DNA from: Formicarius rufipectus
Taxonomy: Eukaryota > Chordata > Aves > Passeriformes > Formicariidae
Length of the DNA stretch: 64,000 nucleotides
NCBI GenBank assembly: GCA_013399695.1
Contig: VXAU01003995.1
Coordinates: 1,089,333-1,153,332, forward strand
Reading direction: 5' to 3'
In this document: piece after piece, positions 51,601-63,100 of the stretch
Layout: every line of letters starts with the position of its first letter
How positions within the stretch are numbered: position 1 is the first letter of the stretch
The notes under the pieces: generated by a model
The model's database searches: none
Seen by the model: only the letters and a program-made list of their open reading frames with translations
Told to the model about the DNA's origin: nothing
Translations under genes and position numbers: made by a program

Positions 51601-54600
51601 CTCAGCCTCTCCTCATGGGGAAGGTGCTCCATGGCCACACTGTGTTGGTGCCTCTCACTCCAGTTGTTGATGTCTCCCTTCTCCTGAGAGCACCAACACT
51701 GGTTGCTGTGTTCTGGGTGTGGTCTAATAAGTGCAGAGTAGAGGGGGATAATCCCTTCCCTTTATACACTGGCCATGCTCCAGGTAATACTGCCAAGAAG
51801 TCTGTTGCACTTATTTTCTGCCAGGGCACACTGCTGGCTCACGTTCAGTCCTGCTAGAATGTGTTTATTTCTCAGTGTTATTGGTATGGTCTCATTATTT
51901 GTCCTCTACTCTGCTGCCAAGCCCAGTTTTTCCCTACCACCTCAAAAAGCCCTTGGCTTTTTCTTACTAGATTACTTGTGTTTAACCCAATTCTGCATTG
52001 AAGAAATTAGTTTTCTTTGTGTGGGATAGTCAGAAATGATAAAACTTACGGTGGTTATTTCATTTCAGAGGAAGGGAAACAACCTTAACCAGCTTATGGG
52101 CAGAAGAGATTACTGTGGATAGGAAAGTTCTGTATTAAGCTCACAGAAATTCTAATAATTTTTTTTTAAAATGTCCGTGTCTCTTGGCCTTACTCTGCTA
52201 ATTTATTTTTTTTTCTTCAGTAACCTGGTCTAGACAATCTGAAGATTTCAGTGACCTGCTGTGATGTTCACTGTCTTAAATCACCCAAAACCCAATAATT
52301 AAGAACAGTTCAACTTTCTCAGACATAAACCTTTGAGTAAAGTCCTGACATCAAAGTGAACTGAGGTGTCCTGAGATCCTCCACTGTGATGAGAGCAGTC
52401 ATAAGACAATTCCCTAGTGGAGAATCCTAGAATGTTAAGGCTTGGAAGGGACCTTAAACATCATCTTGTCCCAGCCTGCCCAGCCATGGGCAGGGAAACC
52501 TCCTACTAGACCAGGTTGCTCAAGGCCAAATCCAACCTGGCCCTGAACACTGTTGGGGCTGAGACACCCACAGCCTCCCTGGTCAGCCTGTTCCAGTGTC
52601 TTACCACCCTTGTGGTAAAATACTGAGGCAAAACACCAAAGTTTTATTTCAAGAAGGGAATCAATTATGGGGGGGGAAAAATTATAATATTTAAGACAGG
52701 TTTGGATAATTGAGAAATAGAATGATAAACAGCTTAGTGTAATTAGAATGGCATCTGTCAGGTTTGGCTTGAGGATTCAACTTTTGCTAAGTAATCTAGG
52801 GAATTCTAAAATTAAACTCCTCATTTCTGAATTCCATTAAAGGCAATTACTGTACTTCATAAAGTACAGCTCTTAAGTAGATTGAAAAAATAAATCCTTG
52901 CACGCACTTGTCTCTTAACAGCAATTAGTTCTGTTGATCTCATTTTTGCCATCTGCTTGAAGTATGTTAATGCTGTGGCTCCCATTTGATGTGTCCTTCA
53001 TCTTCCAACATAGTGTCTCAGAACTTGGCCTCCTCCTGTATTCTGCTGGTGACAGACCTGTAATTTTCCCTGCATTGTTCCATGCTTTCTTCCACAGTAT
53101 GCTATAGTAAGAGTGCTGCTCTCCAGGTAGGTTGGAGTCAGCTCCAAAAGTCAGCTGCTTTTTCTTATTCCCCTCATGTGTCAGGTTGTAAAAAAGTTAA
53201 AAAAAAAAGTAAAAAAAAAATAATTAAATCCATTATGAGTGAGTATCTGCCAAGTTATTACTTGAGTTTATTATTGGTCTTTGTTGCCATGTTCCCTTCC
53301 CTGCTCTGTGTCCATTTGAATGTAGATTATATGACATTCTGGACAGAGCTTATGTCCTGGAGAAACTGCTTCTAAAACTGGAGCATATAGAAAAAGTAGC
53401 TGCCACCTGAGAGCAACAGCATATTCCTTGCAGCTTAAAAGAATAAACTGTTTTACTTCTGTATGTGTTCTATTAGCAATACCCAGTTCTGGGGATGTTA
53501 CACAGTGTATGTTGTACAGCACCTCATATCATGGTGCCAAAGATTCTGGATTTTGTTACAGCTTGTATTGTATTTGGAGGAACAGGTGGGGTTTTCTTTC
53601 CTCTTAGAATGGAATGGACTGTTTCAGTTGGAAGGGACCTACATGGATCAGCCCGTCCAGCTGCCTGACCAAAAGCTGAAGTGTGTTGTTGAGGGCATTG
53701 TCCAAATGCCTCTAAAACAATGACAGGTTGGGGGCATCAAGCACCTCTCTAGGAAGCCTGTCTTGGTGTTTGACCACCCTCTCTGTAAATAAATGCTTCC
53801 TCATGTCCAGTCTGAACCTCCTCTGGCGCACCTTTGAACCATCCCCATGCATCCTTTCACTGGATACCTGGGGCAAGAGCTCAGCACCCCTCTCTTCATG
53901 TCCCCTCTTCAGGCAGCTGTAGAGGGCCATGAGGTCACCCCTCAGCCTCCTTTTCTTCAAAGAACATAAGCCAGGTGGTTTGGGGTGTTTTGGTTTTTTG
54001 AACAGGTTGTTATCCAAAAGGTGGCTATGACCTTTAAAACCAAGGGATGTAACTTTGAAATTGAGGTAGACAATAGGTCTTTCAGAAGTAAAAGACTAGT
54101 CTGGGCAACTTACTGAGCAAGGGAATTGCTTTCATGAGAAATTTCTTTGCTTTGTGTGTGTTGCATCATTTGTTTTGCCAGGTCTGCATGGTGGTATGGT
54201 CAGGACAGCTAAGGATTTTTCAGTAGTGTATTCAAACAGTCTATTTATTGACTATGTTTCAGTTTCTCACAGTATTTTTCATGTGACAGCTTTAGAACAA
54301 TGAACTAAACCAAGACGACCTGCTGGTCTCATATCAATAAGCACTCCTAGATAGCCAGTCAAACAGGAATGAAATCTTCATCACACTTCAGATACCTTGG
54401 AATTTTATATTTTCTCCAATCTTTTATCAAATCGTAACAAATATTTTGTGTTTTCCAATTCAGATCGATTTTGTCACTGATTTTAACATGAACAAAGTCA
54501 GTACTTATGTGCTATTAGGAAAAGTATGTTGTTGCCTAGATTTGAGGAAAGATCACTTGTGTTTAATCCTTTCCTCACTACTTGACTTATAAAATGAAGG

Positions 54601-57600
54601 AAGGAGTGATATTAAATGTTAACTTTGTAGGCCTTTCACTGATCTTCAGTTGTATGGTCCTTCTCAAGTCACGTAACTTAGGTCTTAGTCTTCAAGCTGT
54701 GTTTATTTTTCATAAAACTTAACAAAGACTTTGTCAAGGACATCTTGCTTCACTGTGCCTCTTTTTTTTCTTTTTATTTTTTTTCCTCTAGTACTAGTAA
54801 ATTCTTAAATAGCTGAAGCTGTTCAAAAGTGACCATCTGTTCCATTTCCAGTGGAAGGATTTATCCTTGTTTTTCCCCTTGAGCTGTCAGTCGTTGGCAA
54901 ACTCTGAATTCAAACTGTACCCTTTTTCATGTTTTTGCCTTCAATTATTCACACTGATCTCAACTAAGACAGGGTATATATTTTAAAATAGATTGCCTTA
55001 GGTTTGTTCTGTCATAACCATAAAGTATGTATTGTCCCCATTATTATTTGTTGTGTTTCATCCTACCAGCCTGTGCCACTTAATAGGGGTAATTTTTTAT
55101 TGTTGAAATATTTATTTAAATTTGGGCACTTCTTTTAATTGTATCACCTCATCTTTATTTTTTTTAAAATCTATTTTCTTTTGAGATACGAACTTAAAAC
55201 AGCATCTTTATGACTTTGCAGAAATGATGAACAACTCTAAGTCCCTTGGTATTCTTATTTGTGTCTGAGCACTTGTATTTAATAGCGTATCCATAAAAAT
55301 CATTACACAAATCATGTTCAGTTGTTTCCATGAAATGTATTTCTTGTTACTTACACAGGCCAAAGGTAAACAGTTGTTTACTGTGCAATGCAGTCATGTC
55401 AGGTTTAGTGTGAGTGCTGCCAAGGCTCTTGGTGGTTTTGAAACTTGGTTGTTTCTTCTGCCATATAAACTTTGTATTAATGATGTACTCTGGGAGTCAA
55501 AATCTGGCAAGTCACCCTCTCAAAACAGTGTTCTTCAGTGGAAGTGTTCCACTTCCCTTGAGGTTGTTTCTTGCTTTCCAGGTAAATCTGTGCCTTGGTG
55601 AGCCTGTGCCTGTTGCCCTCTTCCTCCATCCTTTATTCAAGTTTCTGCCTTCTCCAAACAGACTCGTCTTTCACAAAATGAGAACTTGTAATGCATGTTA
55701 GTTGAAAATCTGGAACACTGTTCAGTTGTGCAGTGGAGCTGTGAGATTCACAAGGGGCATCTTTCCACTGGACAGAATCTCACAAGAGCTGCTTTTGCAT
55801 TTGAAGAGTGGGAAGAGAAAGGCTTCACTGAATAAAGGGTGTCCCTGTGAAGCCGCATCAGCGGGTGGTGCAGTATGGCCTGGCTGCAGTCCCCCCTGGA
55901 GAGGGTCACTCTCCTGTCACAGGGGACTTTTCTTTCTTAGAGCTAATGAAGGAACTTATTAATGTTCTGTTTAAAGCAGAAGAGTCAAAGGCTGGATGTT
56001 TCCTGTATCTGTTGCCAACAGAATCCCTGTCAAGATTATATGGAGAGTCAGCTGTTACTAAATATGAATGGGAATATCTGCAAAAAACAGCTTTTGTGTG
56101 AAAATCTGAGGCTATCACTGCTTAAATGTTCATTAAAATGTTGATGCATGTCAAATTTTCCTGTTCTAGGAAAACTTTAACTTTTAAACTTCAGCTGTTA
56201 TGAACAGCCTTTAAAAAAGTAATCAATTAAATATTTCACTGTCGCTTACACAAGCAAAACTTTTTGTCAGTTCATTGTTAATGAGAAGGTAATATTTTTT
56301 TTTTTCCAGATTTGGAACAGACCTTTAATGTAAAAATCTTGATGTAGCAGAGGCATTCATATTCTAGTTGTTAGTGTTTTCTTGTTAGCCAAAGTCAGTC
56401 TTAGTTTCTGAGCTGACTAAATATGGATTAGCTGCTTTTTTAAAATTACTTTCCCCTGAAATAAATTAGTTGTGGGATAATAATCCTTGCTGTTGTAAGC
56501 AGTGCACTGATCTTTGGGATCTGTGCTCAAAATCTGGGATCAGAAAAGCTCCAGATGAGTTTACATAGAGCTAAAGCTGTAGGGCAGGGGTACGACTTTA
56601 GTGCAAGACATCCTTGTCAGGATTAATCAAGTTTATTCTCTCAATAATGCTTTTATTTTTAAAAACTAAAAGTTTCAATCAGATTTGATACTGTTATTTT
56701 AGCTGCTTCTGAAAGTTTGACTGTGGGGTAGAGTTTCCAGTGTAGATCCAGAAACCAGCCTCTATCAGTATTTCAGGAGTTCTTGCTAATACTTTAATAT
56801 GGTCTGTAAAATTGCACTGACTGCCTTTTGCTCCTGTACAAAGGTAATTTTTTTGTGCTTCTCTAGAGTTTCTTCACAGCTTAGTTGCCATTTTTATTAG
56901 CTAGAGGTCAGTTCAGCAGTTTGAAAGTCAAAGTGGGGCTTCACTGTAACATTGTGGAAGTCTATATATTTAAAAATGGAAAACATTGTAAATAACTAAA
57001 GACTACTCAAGTGTACAATTAAAGTTTCTTAGACTTTCTTTTTGTAAAAATGCTTCTTCACAAAGCTTTGCGATCACAAATGTAGCTAATAAGGCATAAA
57101 AGAAAGTTTAGGCTTCCCTATTCCAGGGCACAGAATAAGTGCTGTTTTCCTGTGTGTATTAAAGTGCAGTGGTTATCTCTGACACTTGTCTAAAATTCAG
57201 ATGTAGTGACTGAGACTTTACAAAGCCCATACACAGTCACTCTGTGTAAGAAGATGTTACAGTGCACAACTCCTTCTGCTTGCCATGGGGTTGCTTTCCT
57301 GGGCAAAGTTCTCCCTGTGCAGAGTCTGAGCAAATGAACTCTTTTGGAAACTAAAATAGATCTTAGAGTCCAAATTTTGTGCTTGATCTTCACACAAAGC
57401 CTTAGGACTAGGGTATGCCCAGTTCTGAGCTGGGGAGATGTAGTTTTTAAGAAACCTGTTTTTCTGAAGTCTAATATTCAGTAAATTACTGTGATACTTC
57501 GCAAGCACAGAAGAATGGACAGAAATCAGCTCAAAGTATAAAGAAAAATTCTGGCAAATGTTTATGTAAAAAGAGTAAATGATGCATAAGTTCTTCTATT

Positions 57601-60165
57601 TTTTTTATGATGTTTTTTAGATTCATCCGATGGAAGTCTAAAAGCTTCTACATATCATGGCACGATAGATGTTTACGTCAGTCAATTAAGAAAAGTGGAT
57701 CTGAAATCCCAGAAAGGTTAGCAAACTAAACCAAATATTTTTTGTGACAACCTTTGATGTAAAAGACAAGGGGATAAGGGTTTGGTTCTTTTAGGTTTTT
57801 CTAATCTGTCTGTAAAAAAAATACATTGTGGTTATTGGTTATTTACATTATTTTTTACCTCAGTTTTAGATGTGCATAAATACTTAAAATACAGTAAGCT
57901 CTGTAAGGAGCAATGATACTTAAGATGGGTTTAAAAATTGTTGTGTTTTTCAAGATTTTTGTTTTGTTTGTTTTTTGTTGTTTTTTTTTTTTTTCCTGGC
58001 AGTATGCCCAGCATAATTCTGCAGAGCTGACTTGGGTTACAGTGTCCATTTTTCTTGAGAACAGTTTGGTCTGTGATGCTTCATGTGCAGAGTGATAACT
58101 GACACACACACTTTGATTTTTCCTGCCTTCTGAGTCAAACGTCCCACCATGAAAATTTGAAGGCAGAAAAGCAAAGATAAGAGAGCCTTACCCCAACCAT
58201 TTTTCCTGTTTTCTCCTGTTTACTCATTAAAACTTCACTTCTTACTTAAAAGCTCACACCTGAAGTTGAATTCATAGTTTTGCCATTGAGAAGATACGAT
58301 ACTGTAAATTACCAAGTCCTGAATATGTCTTACTAGTCCTAGTTTAGAACCAAACACACCAAAAAAAGCCACACTACTGCATCATTTTTATGCTTGGTGT
58401 TAACATCATGTCAGGCACTCCGGGTGGTTTAAATGAACATGGTATTTGGGACACTTCTGTTTTCCATGAGACAGTGCCCTATTAAAACCTAACATTTACT
58501 TAAAATGGGTCTGATGATAGCAACACATTGAAGTCACTCGCATGTCCTGTACAAGCTATTCTGGTTTCATTAGTGCAAAGAAATCTATTTTTATATTATT
58601 CCTTGGTTACCTTTTGAATCACTCACTGCTCTTGGAGTCTCTTTGAGTTACTGACAAAGAGAAATGTATTTAATAAAAGCTAATTAATGTTATTTTCAAA
58701 ACATTGACATGTTCTCTGGCAGCACAGTTTAGTAAAGGCAAAGTTGAAGTTCTGTTTTCCCTGTCAGTTCAGCGTAACTCTTGACAGCTGCAGTGTAGAA
58801 AACGGCCCATTTGTGATAAATTAGCTGCGAGTGTGTTGGATTTTATGAGTCACATCACTGAGCAACTCTCCAAGGAGGACCCAAAGATGAAGAGCTTTTC
58901 CCTTTCTTATTCTTATCCTGAGGCTTTTGCATATCCAGCAAAATGTAGGCCCAAATTACAATGACAGTTACTTGTTCATCAGGACTGTCACAGGCAAGTC
59001 GTTGTGCTGATTTTAAATTGCATAGCTAGGATTGCTTTCTGATGCTTCCTAGCTGTAATGACATCACATAACATGTTCTACTTCAGCTTTTTGGGATGTA
59101 CATCAAGAAACATTTTTATGTTTTTCTAAAGTGAATATTGGAATTGTGCTAAAACTAAGGAACACATAAAAGAAAGTGTATCCTGAATTTTGCTAGGTTT
59201 TTGATTTAATGTGTAGGACACAGCTTCCAGACTTTGTGACTGAGTAATTCCAAACATGACTAATTTGGGAAGGTTGGGGGTCCAGCGTCTGCCTTTGGTC
59301 TGATGCATGGAAGTGCATATTTAGGTGAAGGACAAGTCAGAATTTCTGGTTTTAATCTCAGAGATAGAATTTTTTAGGCTACGAAAGCTGCAGTTTTGCT
59401 AGGAGTTTACATTTTAATGATGTGTAGTCTAAACTGGTTAAGTCACTTCTGAGACTGCATCTGCTGGGGGATGTGAACAGCTGGCCCTGAGCAGTGACCA
59501 AAGGCCATGGCTGACCTTCATGGTACGTGAGCGAGCAGCGTCTGAGTTCCAGATGAGCACTTCTTCCATCATGTGCCACGCTGTGGCTGGATTACTTGTC
59601 CAATCTGATCCCCTGTCCTTGCTCAGGAGGGTAAATAAGCAACTAGAAGATGAAAGTCACAATACCTGAGACATCTATTAGTTTTGCTCCCTTGGTCATT
59701 CTTGTAATAAGATCCCCTACCAAGAGACATTGCTAGCAGTATATGTCAAGGTTTATTTTCATATCTGTGGAGGAAATACTGTGGCACCATTTTCTATATG
59801 TGACATATACAGTGCTCTGTTTATGGTAAATGAAGATACCTTCATCTGTCCTTTCATTAAAAAGAAAAAAAGGGGTTACTGTCTGAGACTTAAAAAAAAC
59901 GCCAACAAAAAGCCCCTCAAAACCCAACAAAATCACAACCAAATGATAATTTAAGTTAGTGAAATAATGTCCAGTTTCATGCTTTGATCTCAGTGTTAAA
60001 CTAACTAGCGTTCACTTCAATTTATCCCAGGCTCAATTACAGTCAAGGTACCTGCCACTCTCCAAGCCTATTTAGAGTTGTCTGGAAGAAAAGTGGATGT
60101 GAACTCAGAGATCCAGTTAAAAGAAACACAGAGAGCCTCCAAAGACGATCACGTAACGATAAGTG
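36577..60165 (+). CDS. FAM185A: FAM185A, six internal coding exons (5' and 3' ends missing)
   Basis: Six exons (36577-36686, 40076-40168, 44554-44692, 49151-49192, 57621-57716, 60031-60165) have GT/AG borders and mutually consistent phases. They join into one open frame of about 205 residues, without the missing first and last exons. The peptide matches FAM185A along its length: LDIKTSGTGCVKIQ, KIDIRTNGGKVI, ISTEDGLLKTKYLYAESA, GDIMLGSVHGNTTLQTKTG, GTIDVYVSQLRKVDLKS, and SITVKVPATLQAYLELSGRK. The repeating pattern of short beta strands ending in G-x-I or N-G turns is the DUF4097-type putative adhesin beta helix. Function is poorly known. The human protein is about 390 residues; exon 1 is presumably in the 29893-30412 gap and the final exon lies beyond 64000. 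Confidence 0.92.
38674..38688 (-). promoter_or_regulatory. CTCF-like motif
   Basis: GGTGCCCTCTCCTGG, read on the minus strand as CCAGGAGAGGGCACC, fits the CTCF core CCASYAGRGGGCAC except for one core base. Confidence 0.45.
39630..39925 (+). mobile_element. CR1 LINE 3' end
   Basis: Sense CR1: TTAGATATTAGAAAAAAATT, GGTGAGGCACTGGAGCAGGT, TCCCTGGAAGTGTTCAAAG and a tail CATTCTGTAATTCTGTGA. The 3' tail octamer repeats are intact. Confidence 0.95.
40076..40168 (+). CDS. FAM185A: FAM185A exon
   Basis: Acceptor CTTTTTTCAG, donor GTAAGT. This symmetrical exon has 93 bases in phase 0-0 and encodes 31 residues (SHKIDIRTNGGKVIGLGTLY onward). Skipping it would keep the frame. One rung of the beta helix is recognisable as two D/N-I strand motifs. 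Confidence 0.93.
40714..40728 (+). promoter_or_regulatory. CTCF-like motif
   Basis: TCAGTAGGTGGCAGT fits the CTCF core CCASYAGRKGGCAS except for the first base. It stands 2 kb from, and in divergent orientation to, the motif at 38674. Confidence 0.4.
42066..42105 (+). mobile_element. CR1 LINE tail remnant
   Basis: GGGATCCCTTCCAACTCAGA followed by ATATTCTATGAT is the terminal 40 bases of a CR1 element; nothing upstream is recognisable. Confidence 0.65.
44554..44692 (+). CDS. FAM185A: FAM185A exon
   Basis: Acceptor TTATTTCTCTTAG, donor GTAAGA. The exon has 139 bases, phase 0 to 1, and encodes SVNIEKLQGTTINISTEDG and then LLKTKYLYAESASLSSVAGD and IMLGSVH. This is the best-conserved part of the family. 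Confidence 0.95.
44693..49150 (+). other. FAM185A intron
   Basis: Contains a 16-base G run at 46837 and a nearby T run at about 46942. A 155-codon open frame at 47856-48323 has no splice or homology support. Confidence 0.85.
46837..46958. repeat. G16 and T16 homopolymers 90 bases apart
   Basis: A run of 16 G starts at 46837 and a run of about 16 T starts at about 46942, inside a FAM185A intron. Length accuracy is doubtful in any assembly. Confidence 0.85.
49151..49192 (+). CDS. FAM185A: FAM185A 42-base micro-exon
   Basis: Acceptor TTTTCGTAATAG, donor GTATGT. The exon has 42 bases in phase 1-1 and encodes G-NTTLQTKTGSITV, one strand-turn-strand of the repeat. It is too short for open-frame scanning. 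The match to FAM185A and the preserved phase on both sides support it. Confidence 0.9.
   Translation, partial: VTPPFRPKQGVSQ
51185..51910 (-). mobile_element. CR1 LINE, long 3' fragment (about 700 bases)
   Basis: Complement of CR1 including the end of its reverse-transcriptase frame. Visible pieces are GGTTGGAAGGGACTTGTGGA, CTCAGCCTCTCCTCATGGGG, GGGTGTGGTCTAATAAGTGC followed by AGAGTAGAGGGG, and GGCACACTGCTGGCTCACGT. It is the longest mobile element in the window. Confidence 0.92.
52424..52622 (-). mobile_element. CR1 LINE 3' fragment
   Basis: AGAATCCTAGAATGTTAAGG, CTTGGAAGGGACCTTAAACA, AGACCAGGTTGCTCAAGGCC and CCCTGGTCAGCCTGTTCCAG are the CR1 complement from its tail inward. Confidence 0.93.
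53608..53965 (-). mobile_element. CR1 LINE 3' fragment
   Basis: TTTCAGTTGGAAGGGACCTA, AGGAAGCCTGTCTTGGTGTT, TTCCTCATGTCCAGTCTGAA and GCTGTAGAGGGCCATGAGGT are the CR1 complement. The 101-codon minus-strand open frame here is element-derived. Confidence 0.93.
57621..57716 (+). CDS. FAM185A: FAM185A exon
   Basis: Acceptor TGATGTTTTTTAG, donor GTTAGC (weaker than average). The exon has 96 bases in phase 1-1 and encodes DSSDGSLKASTYHGTIDVYV and then SQLRKVDLKSQK. The preceding intron, about 8.4 kb, is the longest between visible exons. Confidence 0.93.
57717..60030 (+). other. FAM185A intron
   Basis: AT-rich with a T-rich run near 57.98 kb. No repeat family or exon is recognised. Confidence 0.85.
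60031..60165 (+). CDS. FAM185A: FAM185A exon (last visible)
   Basis: Acceptor CAATTTATCCCAG, donor GTAAGG. The exon has 135 bases in phase 1-1 and encodes SITVKVPATLQAYLELSGRK, then VDVNSEIQLKETQRASKDDH and VTIS. The family's C-terminal exon, which has a basic W-containing tail, is not found before 64000. Confidence 0.93.
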
Positions 60166-63100
60166 GTAAGGCTTACTAATCTTGGCTCCCAAGAAACATG
60201 TGTCTGGCCTTAGTCAAAGGCATCTACACTTCTTCATAACTTTATTGCTCTTGGCAGCTGCTTTTTCAATCTGTTTCATGCTCAAATGTTTGCTTGTGCC
60301 ATCATGCTCCCCATGTCACTAAGCGACTTTCAAATTGTGATTGGTAAAAGACTTGTGAATGTAATCATCTGCTTCTCTAACAAAAAGCCAAATTCATCCT
60401 AAGCATTATTCCAGTGAATTTGTGGGAGCTAATCCAGAGCTGACTTTGACCCATTGCTTTGTTGGCTTACACAGTCACATGCAATAGATTGCATTAAAAT
60501 ACAATTAAGGTTTTTTTGTCTGTCTTTGAGTGGGAGAGGGAAACAAAAGGGGTATATGGCGTATTTATAAATGTACTGTAGTACAGGATAGGCTGAGAAA
60601 TTGTGAGTGGGAAATATCTAGAAGTGCAGAAGAAGCTGGAGCTTGAAGAATAGAGGGTACATGCAAAGATATCTGCAGTTACTGGGGGCATTCTTCTAAT
60701 GCATTTAAAATTGAGCTCAGAATCCCAAGTCTTGCAGTTTCCTGCTTGAGAAAACAGTTGTACAGTTGATTTGTCTGGGTGTGTATTTCGCTCCCCTTCT
60801 CCAGATGTGTCTATCTAGAAGTTAAGGCTGTTGCTGTTACCAATTATGCAGTTTGCTCTAGAGAAAACATTACCGAAATATGTCTGAAGGCTCCAGCTTT
60901 GTTTGAATGTGTTATGTCAGTGTGACCTGATGTGATGGCAGATTGTGTGAGGCCTTGAGCTTTGCTTTGGTTTTAAACCTGAGAAAATATGCACAAAAAG
61001 CTTTTTTTCCCCCATGGAAGATGTTAATCTCAAAGTCAGGAAATGTTACAAGTGTAATTACATAATTTTAATATGTAGCCTGTTTGTTTCTCTTCCTGCC
61101 TAGGAACAGTAACTAGCACTTGAATTTACTAATGGTTATTCAATACAATTTCTTTAAAAATCATGATTAGAAGCTCTCTGGGTAGAAACCTAGGGGACCT
61201 TAGATTCTAGCAAGACTATAGAATGAATCACCTCAGCAGTAAAACAGGACTTCTCCCAGAGTACCACTGGCTAGTCAATCCTCTTGTTACTTTGCAGCAT
61301 TAAAGATAAGAGTGCTGTTGCAAATACACACAGCTGAATGACTTCTCTTGTTTCACAACCCAGTCAGTGTTTATGTAGGACAGTCATCTCTGAAGCAGAT
61401 GCAATTTTTCAGCCCACCACTCTGTATGGACACGATCATGGCAGTTGAGGCCAAAAGCGGCTCTGATTAGTTAACCCTCAAATATACATGTCCCAAAGGC
61501 ATGGGAGTCATCAAGAATTATGCAGAGGCAACAGCATTAGGCCACTGATTATCAATTATTTAAAGAAGTTACAGCATTACACACAAAAAAATGTATTACA
61601 CGTGGATCTAAATTGATCATAGTACAGGTGAATGAAAAATAGACCCTAGAATGGATTTTCTGCAGGATACAGTTCAGCTAAACTAGTGCTAAAGTAATAT
61701 ATCTTCATCAGTGTTTATACCCAGCAGCTCCCTCTGTGTGTTTTCTCACACCATGTAACCCATGATTTATAGCAGTGCTCTCCCCTCCCTGTTCTTCACT
61801 GGTCAGTCAGTAGGAAGTAACAAACATGAAGAGAGGTGAAGTAGTTGGTTTTAACGTATGCTTTTCAAAATGATGCCTCTCCTTTCTTTGTTGAATCAGT
61901 AACATTTGTCTGGCATGGCAAAAGAGATGCTTCCTACTTCTTCTCTGTACCTTTTCCTATGGGGATGGTGTATTCTTCCTGCAGGCAAAGCACTTGTCCC
62001 CTCACTCTCAACGATCCCTTCTTCTTAAAGTTAATATTTGATAATTTTCTTGTACAAGGAAACGCTCAAAAAATTAAAAATCATTTATTGTTATTTGGGT
62101 ACTGTGAGAACATTATCCACTGTTGAAGTTTCAAGTATAAGGTCCATAACTGTCCTGCTGCTGCAAGTGTAGAAATGTAAAATAGGGAGAGAAGAGGGTT
62201 ATTTGCCAAGTGGATAAAAACTGTATCACGAGAGCACAGCAGTTTAGTTTCTTTATGCTTCTGAATTCGAAGGTCAGTTTAAAAATAGACTATTTTTTAG
62301 AAACTGGCCAGTTCTCATGTGGATAACAGGAACTCTGCTTTCAGGAAGTTTTACTTGCCTCAGGGAGTATTGTGAAGATGTTAGAGGGAAGAGTGTCAAG
62401 TGGGAAGGCAGGGCAGAGTTCTGTGGCTTGAGCAAACATGCACTTAGTCTGGCACCTCCTCTAGGAAAGCCTTCCCTGCTGCTGTCCCAGCAGTTGCCCT
62501 GTGTGTCATCCCCAGGCTGAGGGGGAGGTCTGTGCACTGCAGTCTACAAGCAGTCCCAGCCAGGGGTTTGCAGGGGAGCCAAGAACAGAGTGGGATCAGG
62601 GAAAGCAAGAAGGTGAGAGCCTGAACTGAGTGCTCAAGAGACGGTGATACGAGAGTGTGAAAAAGTGTTTTGCTCTTTTAGAAAAGGAAAGGACTTTCCT
62701 GTAAAACCAGGACACTTGCTGAGAAAGGGAGGGAACTTCAGATCAATGACAGGAAATTTTTTATTTTATTTTTTTTAGTTACACTTCAGAGTAATTTGCA
62801 AGGACAAGGCAAGTTTCCATTGACATCAGTAGGCACTCTTAGAAGTAGTATATATGATATAATGAAATCTGTTAGAAGACCAGGGAGTTCATGCTAAGCA
62901 CTGGTCCAGCTTCCATCTGTGAAAGTATCTGACTGCTTTGACAGTGCTTGGTTAATTCAAGTAATTTCTGATGGCAGTCGTGTCAAGGTGTTCTTTTTTT
63001 CCCTGGCAAATAGGGAAGCCCTCACTTCTCAGTGGCTGCCTTCTCTGTGTCTCCACGTCTGCCTGTATTCTTAAATCACCTGGTTTAAGAAGCCTGTACA

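Larger units (their letters stand above)
49193..57620 (+). other. FAM185A intron (8.4 kb, CR1-rich)
   Basis: The longest intron between visible exons. It carries three minus-strand CR1 copies within 3 kb (51.2, 52.4 and 53.6 kb). All longer open frames in it fall inside or beside those copies. Confidence 0.85.

Noticed and set aside
53712..54017. 101-codon minus-strand frame with RRFRLDMRKHLFTE-like text
   Set aside because: It is the translated 3' region of a CR1 element, not a host gene.
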